Below are positions 6,512 through 13,400 of a stretch of 14,433 bases of DNA, piece by piece. Below the pieces are notes generated by a model that saw only the letters and a program-made list of their open reading frames with translations, was not told where the DNA came from and did not search any database. Both the position numbers and the translations under genes were made by a program. Within the stretch, counting starts at the first letter, position 1. Every line of letters begins with the position of its first letter. The stretch is from JAWLGW01 sp964569055 (lineage in GTDB: Bacteria; Planctomycetota; J058), in assembly GCA_964569055.1 (NCBI GenBank), contig CAZMSZ010000178.1, positions 1-14,433 of the forward strand, read 5' to 3'.

Positions 6512-6561
6512 GGGACCCGCGGTCCCGGTGGTGGCACCTCGGGGGAGGTGGTATATCCACC
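6512..6561. promoter_or_regulatory. Hairpin-rich divergent control region between pgi and the Cys4 protein gene
   Basis: The 129-base gap (6436-6564) holds several exact inverted repeats in a row: GGGACC/GGTCCC (6512-6517 and 6521-6526), GGTG/CACC (6527-6530 and 6534-6537), CACCTC/GAGGTG (6535-6540 and 6545-6550) and GGTGG/CCACC (6547-6551 and 6557-6561). Neighbouring stems overlap, so alternative pairings are possible. The only AT-rich spot, TATAT (6552-6556), is the loop of the last stem. A -10-like TATATC at 6552-6557 would start plus-strand transcription at about the GTG at 6565, which fits a leaderless mRNA. The dyads could also be operator sites. Confidence 0.4.
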
Positions 6562-6564
6562 GCC

Positions 6565-7170
6565 GTGAGCCTGGAGCAGACGGTCACCGTGTTCCCGCGA
6601 GATCCGCACCACCGGCTGGTGGGCGCGCACCTCGGCGCGTTCCTCGACCGGGTCGTCGAGCGGATCGCCGCCGTGGGTGACGGCGCGCGCGCCCGGGTGC
6701 GGGCCGGCCGGTTCGAGGCCGAGGTCGAGACGCTCCCCGACCTGCTCGACACGATCGACGCCGCGCGCGCGCAGGCCCACGGGCGCGAGGACCTCGAGGT
6801 CCGCCTGTCGGGCGACGCGCGCCCGGCCTTCGCGCGCTTCACGGCCGCTCCCCGGGTCGAGGCCGAGCTGTGCGCGTTCGTGCGGCCGCGCCTGCTCGTC
6901 GACGCGCGCCCCTGCGTGGGCTGCGGCTGGCCGCTCGACTACGACGGGACGCGCCGCGCCGCGTCCTGCAACCGGCGCGGCTGCGGCGAGGAGCTGGCGC
7001 AGGAGCGCGACCTCGCGACCTGCTGGTGGCTCCGCCTGATCGGCGTCGGCGCGGAGGGGGTCGGCGAGCGGTTCGTCGAGGAGGAGCGACGCCTGGAGGG
7101 CTCGCCGTTCTTCGACGCCCTGGAGGGCGCCGCCCGCACGCCGCTGTTCGAGTGGCACGCCTGGAGCTGA
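6565..7170 (+). CDS. Uncharacterised Cys4 (zinc-ribbon-like) protein
   Basis: 201 residues from the GTG at 6565. A GGGGGAGG lies 16 bases upstream, which is rather far, so the gene may be leaderless or coupled to the hairpin region. The N-terminal half (1-100) is charged and soluble, with no motif I recognise. Residues 117-140 hold CVGC and, 14 residues later, CNRRGC, which fits a zinc ribbon (C117, C120, C135, C140). The C-terminal part is rich in Trp, Phe and Glu and ends in FEWHAWS. No signal peptide or membrane helix, so probably cytoplasmic. I do not recognise the family. A terminator-like hairpin follows the stop directly. Confidence 0.75.
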   Translation: MSLEQTVTVFPRDPHHRLVGAHLGAFLDRVVERIAAVGDGARARVRAGRFEAEVETLPDLLDTIDAARAQAHGREDLEVRLSGDARPAFARFTAAPRVEAELCAFVRPRLLVDARPCVGCGWPLDYDGTRRAASCNRRGCGEELAQERDLATCWWLRLIGVGAEGVGERFVEEERRLEGSPFFDALEGAARTPLFEWHAWS

Positions 7171-7173
7171 GCG

Positions 7174-7199
7174 CTGCGCCTGGCGGTGGGCGCAGTTCT
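7174..7199 (+). terminator. Terminator-like hairpin after the Cys4 protein gene
   Basis: CTGCGCC (7174-7180), an 8-base loop, GGCGCAG (7189-7195) and then TTCT. The stem begins 4 bases after the stop codon. The T tract is short, so termination may be weak. Confidence 0.5.
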
Positions 7200-7457
7200 G
7201 AGCAGCCTCCTGCCCGTGCCCGTTCCCGTGAGCCGCGCCCGCGACCCGTGCGCGTGCCGTTGCCCGAGCAGATCGCTGTCGCTTGCAGCGCTCCTCCGCC
7301 GCAGCGAAGCGGGGACGTGCCACGGGCCGCGTTGACGGGCGCGGGCACGGGCACGGGCACGGCGCTGGCTGCAGAGGCCAATCGCCAACCGCTGCCCTGC
7401 GCCTGGCGCGCTCGCGGCGCGCTGCCATCGTGACGGAGGGACGAGGCCGGAGGCGCG
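7200..7457. repeat. Non-coding region with inverted hexamer repeats (CCCGTG/CACGGG)
   Basis: About 260 bases without a gene. The left part (7211-7266) carries degenerate CCCGTG hexamers and the right part (7335-7362) the complementary CACGGG/GGGCAC hexamers. GCCCGTGCCCGT (7212-7223) is the exact reverse complement of 7347-7358, so a long-range stem is possible. Between them, smaller stems such as CGCTG/CAGCG (7274-7278 and 7286-7290) can form. CTGCGCCTGGCG occurs at 7174-7185 and again at 7397-7408, flanking the region as a direct repeat. A structured RNA or simple repeat expansion are both possible; I see no known RNA family. Confidence 0.55.
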
Positions 7458-7829
7458 ATGCGCGCTGCGGCCCGGCTGTTCGTTTCCCTCCTGCTCGTGA
7501 GCGGCTGCAAGGCGACCCCCGAGGTCGGGCTCGTGCCCGAGGCGCACCTCCGCTGGGCGGCGCGCGCGCGGCCCGCCCCGCCGCTCGCGCCTCCGCCGCC
7601 GCTCGACGAGCAGGCGCTGCTGGAGCGCGACTGGCCGCCCCCCGCGCTGCCGCGCCTCCCGCGGCCGCCCGAGGCTCAGCCTTCGCTGATCCTGAACCTC
7701 GCGGCGCCGATGAAGAACGAGCTGCCGACCCCGAGCGGGACCATGTTCCCGGGCGTGAGCGGCGCCCCGTCGACGGCGACCGGGTCGGGCCCGAGCTGGC
7801 TGATCCACAGCCCGCCCGCGCGCAGGTAG
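7458..7829 (+). CDS. Small proline-rich lipoprotein, 3' end overlapping the FHA gene
   Basis: 123 residues. The ATG has GGAGG 4 bases upstream (7449-7453). The N-terminus is a clear lipoprotein signal (RLFVSLLLVSGC, Cys17). Residues 36-75 are rich in Pro, Ala and Leu and may form an extended tether. From about residue 73 on, the reading frame is antisense to the last 154 bases of the convergent FHA gene, and its composition there looks imposed by that gene. The signal and ribosome site make the 5' part believable; the 3' part may result from loss of an earlier stop. Function unknown. Confidence 0.55.
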   Translation: MRAAARLFVSLLLVSGCKATPEVGLVPEAHLRWAARARPAPPLAPPPPLDEQALLERDWPPPALPRLPRPPEAQPSLILNLAAPMKNELPTPSGTMFPGVSGAPSTATGSGPSWLIHSPPARR

Positions 7830-9091
7830 AGCGCGGCGTGCTGGTCGGCCACGCCCGCGACCGGCACGCGCACCGCCGCGTCGTCGGCGGCTCCGATCGT
7901 GGCCTGGCGCACCAGGAGCAGATACAGCCGGCTGTCCTCGCCGTCGCCCATGCGCTCGATCGGCACGCACTCGACCGGGTGGCGGGCCTCGACGCCGACC
8001 GCCGGCGCGGCCGGCCCCAGGCGGGGGTGGCGTAGCACGCGGCCGCGCAGCCCCAGGCTGTCGTCGCCGAGCCACACAGCGAACGCCTCGCCGAGCGGCG
8101 CCTCGCCGCGTGGCGGCAGCCACACCCCGTCGACCTTGGTGCGGCCGAAGCCCGCGTCGCGCAGCACCACGCCGGCGCGCGTCAGGGCGAACGTGCCGTG
8201 CTGGGGCCCGATCGGCTCGGCGCGCTCGAGCGCGTCCGCCTCGCTCTCGAGGTCGCGCGTGAAGCAGGTCGTCTCGAAGTCGTTGAGCCCCGCGAAGCTG
8301 CCGAAGCGCGCCTCGGTCTTGCAGGCCACGCGGATCCTGCCCTGGCTGGCGCCGGCCGCGACCTCGATCCAGAAGCACTCGGGCACGGTCGGGACGGTCG
8401 CTCGCGCGGCGAGCGACAGGCGGCTCCCGCTGGTGCGCGCCAGCGAGGGGGCGCGCGGCGGCACCAGCCCGAAGCGGAGCCGCAGGCGCGGGCCGCTCGG
8501 GCCGCCGAGCAGCACCGCCTCGCCGGGCCGCAAGAAGCGCTGGAACACGCGCCGCCCGTCCTGCTCGGCCCACGTCCCGTTGGCGCTGCCGAGGTCGGTC
8601 GCGACGGCGCCGCCGAACGCCGGGAGCAGGTGCAGGTGCGTCGACGACGCGAGCGCGTCGTGCTCGGGGTCGAGCTGGACGTCGCAGTGCTCCCCGCGCC
8701 CGACCTGCAGGCCTTGCGTGAGGGACCACGCGCCGCCCGGGCCGTCGTCACGCGCGATCGCGAGGTCCTGCGGCACCTGCCGCAGGCGCTCGAGCCGATC
8801 GAGCAGGGCGAGGGGGCCGCCTTGCCCGAAGCGGAGCAGGCTGCCCACGGAGACGGGCACCTGCTCGCCCGGGGGCACTCGCTCGCCGTCGACGAACGTG
8901 CCGCCCTGGCTGTGGAGGTCCATGAGGTGATACACCTCGCCGTGCTGGACCAGTTGCGCGTGCCGCGGATCGACGCCGACCTCGGACAGGCACACGTCGA
9001 GGCCGAGCGCGCTGCCGACACGGACCATCGGTCCGACCGGGACCACCGCCCCGGCGTGAGCGCCGCTCACGAGCCCTAACCCGAAGTCCAC
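7676..9091 (-). CDS. Protein with four tandem FHA-like domains
   Basis: 471 residues, GTG start. Four repeats with FHA character: about 1-92 (VRVGSALGLDVCL, PRHAQL, LHSQGGTFVDGERV), 105-208 (LQVGRGEHCDVQL, SSTHLHL, DLGSANGTW), 240-352 (ARFGSFAGLNDFE, PQHGTF) and 372-469 (ATIGAADDAAVRV, DQHAAL, VDGAPL). Only the second keeps the full phosphothreonine-binding set (G131, R132, S149, H152, N171). The others lack the Arg or Asn and may serve as scaffolds or bind partners without phosphate. No signal peptide or membrane helix, so cytoplasmic. FHA proteins read Ser/Thr kinase output, and a large Ser/Thr kinase lies 1.4 kb away. The last 154 bases overlap the convergent lipoprotein gene. Confidence 0.85.
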   Translation of the reverse strand: MDFGLGLVSGAHAGAVVPVGPMVRVGSALGLDVCLSEVGVDPRHAQLVQHGEVYHLMDLHSQGGTFVDGERVPPGEQVPVSVGSLLRFGQGGPLALLDRLERLRQVPQDLAIARDDGPGGAWSLTQGLQVGRGEHCDVQLDPEHDALASSTHLHLLPAFGGAVATDLGSANGTWAEQDGRRVFQRFLRPGEAVLLGGPSGPRLRLRFGLVPPRAPSLARTSGSRLSLAARATVPTVPECFWIEVAAGASQGRIRVACKTEARFGSFAGLNDFETTCFTRDLESEADALERAEPIGPQHGTFALTRAGVVLRDAGFGRTKVDGVWLPPRGEAPLGEAFAVWLGDDSLGLRGRVLRHPRLGPAAPAVGVEARHPVECVPIERMGDGEDSRLYLLLVRQATIGAADDAAVRVPVAGVADQHAALYLRAGGLWISQLGPDPVAVDGAPLTPGNMVPLGVGSSFFIGAARFRISEG

Positions 9092-9112
9092 TCGCCCCAG
9101 CCTCGGCCGGTG

Positions 9113-9118
9113 ATTCTA
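9113..9118 (-). promoter_or_regulatory. Candidate -10 element TAGAAT of the FHA gene
   Basis: 5 of 6 matches to the sigma70 -10 consensus, 22 bases upstream of the GTG start. No good -35 is visible. The heptamer TAGAATC is the same as before the zinc-ribbon membrane protein gene (1189-1195). Confidence 0.4.
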
Positions 9119-9274
9119 GCGCGCGCGCTGCGCGGTTTCTGGGGACCCGCGAGGTCCGCCCGCGGGCCACGCCGGCCGCCGGCAGATCGCCGCGGCGCTG
9201 GGGCGAGACGGCCGTCGCTCGGCCGATCGGTGGTCCGGCCGCCGCCCCCATCGGATCGGGGTTTCCTCCACGCT

Positions 9275-9303
9275 TTGAATTTGCCGAAGGCCGCTGATAA
9301 ACT
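9275..9303 (+). promoter_or_regulatory. Sigma70-type promoter of the HD-GYP gene
   Basis: TTGAAT (9275-9280), a 17-base spacer and TAAACT (9298-9303), each 4 of 6 to consensus, with TG one base before the -10 (extended -10). This is the clearest AT-rich spot in the window. Transcription would start at about 9310, giving a leader of about 108 bases. Confidence 0.6.
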
Positions 9304-9403
9304 CCCGTGTCAAAGTGCCTTAGGCGGCGGCCCGCGGAGGGTCTCCCGCCGAGGGTGGCCCGGGGTGGCCATGGGTAGCGCAGGGCCGCGCGTGTTCGCA
9401 CAG

Positions 9404-9409
9404 AAGGAG
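9404..9409 (+). promoter_or_regulatory. Ribosome binding site of the HD-GYP gene (AAGGAG)
   Basis: AAGGAG, 8 bases before the ATG at 9418. Confidence 0.7.
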
Positions 9410-9417
9410 CGAGGTGG

Positions 9418-10473
9418 ATGCCGGATCCGCTCGGGCAGTCCCCTCCCAAGGTCCTGATCGTCGAGGACGGGAGCGGCGCCTCCCCCCGCCTCGCCGACCT
9501 CCTACAGGGCCACGGGTACGACCTGTTGGTGCTGCGCGACCCCGACGAGGCGCTCGCGCGGCTGGAGCAGGACGCGCCGCACTGCGTGCTCGTGGACGTC
9601 ACCGCGCCTCACGTGGACGGGCTCGCCATGTGCCGGCGCGTCAAGTCCGCCGAGCCCACCCGCCTGCTCCCGGTGGTGCTCGTGGGCGGCGCGCTGGCGC
9701 TCGAGGACAAGCTCTCCGCGCTCGAGGCGGGCGCCGACGACGTGGTCGGGCGCCCGCTCGAGGCGCGCGAGATGGCGGCGCGGGTGCGGAGCCTCGTCCG
9801 GCTGCGCCAGTCGACGCTCGCGCTCGAGAGCGCGCAGAACGTGATCTTCGCGCTCGCCACCGCGATCGAGCAGAAGGACGACTACACCGAGGGGCACGGC
9901 GAGCGCGTGGCCGTGTTCGCGCGCTCGCTCGCCGAGCACGTGGGCCTCTCCGCCGAGGAGGTGGAGCAGGTCTACATGGGAGGGATCCTGCACGACGTGG
10001 GCAAGATCGGCTGCCCCGACGCGATCCTCAACAAGCCGGGCCCGCTCACGCCCGACGAGTTCGAGATCATCAAGCGCCACCCCGTGCACGGCTGGGAGAT
10101 CTGCCGCCACCTCAAGTCGCTCGGCGACTGCACCCTGTGCTGCATCCGCAACCACCACGAGCGGCTCGACGGCTCGGGCTACCCCGACGGCCTCGCCGGC
10201 GACGCGGTCCCGATCACCACCCGGATCATGTCGATCGCCGACGTGTTCGACGCGCTGGCGACCGCGCGCGCCTACAAGCCCGCCTTCCCCACCGAGACCT
10301 GCTTCAAGATCCTGCGCGAGGAGGCGGAGCGCGGCTGGTGGGACAAGCAGCTGGTCGAGGCGTTCGTGGACGTCATGAAGCTCAAGGAGCTCGACCAGCC
10401 GCTGAACCGCAAGAAGCTCGACGGCCTGTTCCGCCGTCCCCCGCCGCCGCCGGTCAACGGCAACGGCGAGTAG
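9418..10473 (+). CDS. Response regulator with HD-GYP domain (c-di-GMP phosphodiesterase)
   Basis: 351 residues, ATG with AAGGAG 8 bases upstream. Residues 10-130 form a receiver domain: E16/D17, phosphoacceptor D60 in VLVDVTAPHVDG. The usual Thr/Ser after strand 4 is Val/Gly (VVLVGG, 86-91) and the usual Lys is Arg (GRP, 111-113), so phosphorylation may be altered or lost. Residues 138-330 are an HD-GYP domain with all expected metal and catalytic residues: EGHGERV (H160), LHDVGKIG (H192, D193), KRHPVHG (H221), NHHERLDGSGYPDGLAG (H246, H247, GYP 254-256) and D275 in IADVFDALATARAYKP. It should hydrolyse c-di-GMP in the cytoplasm. The C-terminus is a short basic and proline-rich tail. No partner kinase gene lies next to it. 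It ends 3 bases from the convergent kinase gene. Confidence 0.93.
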   Translation: MPDPLGQSPPKVLIVEDGSGASPRLADLLQGHGYDLLVLRDPDEALARLEQDAPHCVLVDVTAPHVDGLAMCRRVKSAEPTRLLPVVLVGGALALEDKLSALEAGADDVVGRPLEAREMAARVRSLVRLRQSTLALESAQNVIFALATAIEQKDDYTEGHGERVAVFARSLAEHVGLSAEEVEQVYMGGILHDVGKIGCPDAILNKPGPLTPDEFEIIKRHPVHGWEICRHLKSLGDCTLCCIRNHHERLDGSGYPDGLAGDAVPITTRIMSIADVFDALATARAYKPAFPTETCFKILREEAERGWWDKQLVEAFVDVMKLKELDQPLNRKKLDGLFRRPPPPPVNGNGE

Positions 10474-10496
10474 CGCTCAATCCTCCAGCGAGCGCT
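10472..10496. terminator. Inverted repeat across the convergent HD-GYP and kinase stops
   Basis: AGCGCTC (10472-10478), 11-base loop, GAGCGCT (10490-10496). It covers both stop codons, and the last codons of the kinase gene lie inside it. No T tract on either strand. It may be a bidirectional terminator or a chance repeat. Confidence 0.35.
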
Positions 10497-13400
10497 CCAC
10501 CAGCAGGCGCGAGGTCTCGCGCGCCCGGGCGCTGCTCGCGGTGCGCTCGAACTGGTCGCGCAGCTTGGGGTCGAGGCCGCTCGTCAGCCGCGCCGCGAGC
10601 TCGTGGGCGACGTCGAGGTGCTGCTGCGCGAGGCGCAGCGTGCCCAGGCGGGTGCAGCAGGCGGCGAGCCCGCGGCGGGCCTCGAGCTCGAGCTCGGCGA
10701 CGCCGGCGCGGCTCGCGAGGCGCGCGGCGGCCTCGAGGTCGTCGAGCGCGCGGGCGGGGTCCTGCTCGAGGCGCAGCCCGCCCAGGAGCAGGCGCTCGCG
10801 GCAGAGGAAGTCGGGCGCCTTGTCGTCGCCGCCCGCCTCGCGGGCGCGGGTCAGGAAGGCGCGGGCCTGCTCGGCGTTCTTGGCCAGGGCCGCGCCCTCC
10901 GCGCGGTCGAGCAGCAGGTCGGCCAGGGAGCGGGGGTTGCCGACCATGCGGAACACGCCCGCGGCGCGCGACAGCTCGCGGTCCGCCTCGGTGTGCGAGC
11001 CTTGCAGCGCGTGGACCCGCCCCTGCACGCGGTGCGCGTGGCCGGTCAGCCAGGTGAGGCCGATCTCGCGGGCCAGGGTCAACGCCCGGCGCGCGCGCGC
11101 CAGCGCGCCCGACCCGTCGCCGATCGCGAGCAACAACAGGGCGAGGTTGACCAGCGCCACCGCGCCGCCCTGGCGGTCGCCCGTCCCCTCGTGGATCGCG
11201 AGCGAGAGCCCGAAGTGGCGGAGCGCGTCGCTCAGGCGCCCCTGGTGGCGTCGCGCCACCCCCAGGTCGTTGTGGGCCAGCGCGGTGCGCTGGGCGTCGC
11301 CCACGCGCTGGTAGCCGTCGAGGCAGGCCTCGTAGAAGCGCGCCGCGAGCTCGGCGTCGCCCTTGAGGTCGAACCAGCTGCTCAGCACCGACGAGGAGAG
11401 CACCAGCCCGAAGGCGTCGCCCGCCGGGCGCAGCAGCCGCTCGCCGCTCGCGCGCTCGAAGGTCGCCAGCGCGCGGTCGAGCTCGGCCGCGTCGGCGGCT
11501 GAGCAGCCGAGCCGCTCGAGCGCGGGCGCGTGGCTGGGCGCCTCGCCGCGCGACAGGCGCAGGCACTCGCGCAGGTGCTCGCTGGCGCGGCCGACCTCGC
11601 CGCGGAAGTACTCGGTGGTGGCGAGCACGGCCAGCACCCACAGGGCGTCGCCCGGTCGGCCCAGCTCGCGGAAGATCTCGATCGCCTCGCCCGCCAGCGC
11701 GATCACCTGCAGGTAGTCCCCCTGCCACAGCGCCGTGCGGCTCATGACCTCGAGCACGCGCGCCCGCTCGGCGCGCATGGCCGGGTCGGGGTCGTCGCCC
11801 GCCGCGTCGAGCGCCTCGCGCAGCCAACGGCGCGCCTCGGCCGCGCTCCCCTGACGCACGGCCAGGTCGCCCAGCCGGCGGCGCGCCCACACGCCGGCCC
11901 CCGCCGGCAGGGCGTCGTCGCCGAGCGCGAGCAGCTCCTCGAGCGCGCGGGCCGCGTCCTTGTAGCGCCCGACGGTGGCCAGCACCTCGCTCAGGCGCGT
12001 CAGCACCAGCGCCTCCTGGCGCCGCCGCTCGGCCGGGTCCTCGACCACGTCCTCCCAGCGCAACAGCTCGAGCGCGCGGTCGAGCAGGTCGATCGCCTGC
12101 TGCGGGTTCCCGAGCGCCTGCGCGCGCATCCCGGCCGCGGCGGCGTAGCGGAGCGCAGCCTCCTGATCGCCCGCCTTGACCGCGTGCCGCGCCAGACGCT
12201 CGAGCAGCTCCTCGCGCCCGGGCCCCTCGGGCACCTCGTCCTCGAGGGCGCCGAGGGCGCGCCGGTGCGTGGCGGCGAGGGCGCGCCGGCTGACCGACTT
12301 GAGCACCGAGCGCTGGACCTGCGCGTGGGCGAGCGCGTAGCGGGGCGGGCCGCCGTCGGGGTCGTCGCGCCGCTGCACGAGCTGGCGCCGGATGAGGAGG
12401 TCGAGCGCGTCGAGGCTGGCCTCGGTCGAGCGCTTGGCGGTGCGGGCCACCAGGCGCAGCGGCGAGGGGGCGACGAGCACCGCCAGCGCCACGAGCACGG
12501 CCCGCGTGTCCTCGGGCAAGCGCGCCAGGCGGCGGCCGAGCAGCTCGCCCAGCGAGCGCGGCGCCTCGATCCGCGCCAGGTCGCGCTGGCGCAGGCGGCG
12601 GCGCGGCGTGAGCAGCCCGTCGTCGGTCAGGCTGCGCACCAGCTCCTCGATGAACAGCGGGTTGCCGCCCGTGACCTCGTACACCTTGGCGCACAGGTCG
12701 AGGTCGGGCGGGTCGAGCGCCAGCATGGAGCCGACCATCTCCGCCGTCTCGCTGCCCGACAGGCGGAGGAGCGAGATCGGCGCCAGCAGGCCGCCCGCGC
12801 TGAGCTGACGGCGCAGCTCGCCGAGGTCCTCCACGATCAGGCCCGCCAGCTCCTCGGGGATCCCCTCCGCGCGCGCGGTCATCTCGCCCGACTCGCCGCC
12901 CGGCCGATCGGTGAGCACCACCACCAGCCCGGGGTCGTGCCCGCGCCGGACGGAGGTCACGATCGCGCGCAGCAGCACCCCGAGCAGGGCCACCGTGATC
13001 TCGCTGGCGCGGCGCACGTCCTCGAGCACCAGCACGTACGGCCGCAGCTCGGCCGCCCGCAGCAGCAGCTCGGCCACCCGATCGAGCTGACCGCGCAGCG
13101 CCTCGGGGTCGGTGGCCCGGCGCTCCTCGCCGTCGCGCTCCTCGGCCGCGGGGACCTCCTCCCCGAGCGCGGCGAGCACCCCCGGGAACAGGGCCGCCAG
13201 CTCCCGCTCCAGCCCGCGCGCGAGCGGCCGCACGTCGGGGAGGGTGAGCGCGAGCCCCACGATCCGCGCGAAGGGGTCCTCACCCTCCTTGACGCACACC
13301 GCGTCGAGGAAGGGCACCCCCAGGAGCTGGGCCTGCACCTTGAGCTCGTAGATGAGGCGCGTCTTGCCGACGCCCTCCTCCCCCTCGATCCACAGCACCT

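Larger units (their letters stand above)
9092..9417. other. Divergent intergenic region between the FHA and HD-GYP genes
   Basis: 326 bases without a credible gene. The left part (to about 9240) is extremely GC-rich. On the minus strand TAGAAT (9113-9118) is a -10-like element 22 bases before the FHA start. The right part contains the AT-richer promoter at 9275-9303, followed by a leader of about 108 bases. I looked for a c-di-GMP riboswitch in that leader and saw none. Confidence 0.6.

Noticed and set aside
7200..7457. CRISPR-like spacing of repeats
   Set aside because: The repeats are hexamer-based and degenerate, with no constant-length spacers or 25-40-base repeat unit.
9310..9417. Possible c-di-GMP riboswitch in the leader of the HD-GYP gene
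   Set aside because: I could not find the conserved core of either c-di-GMP riboswitch class; the leader is only GC-rich with minor repeats.
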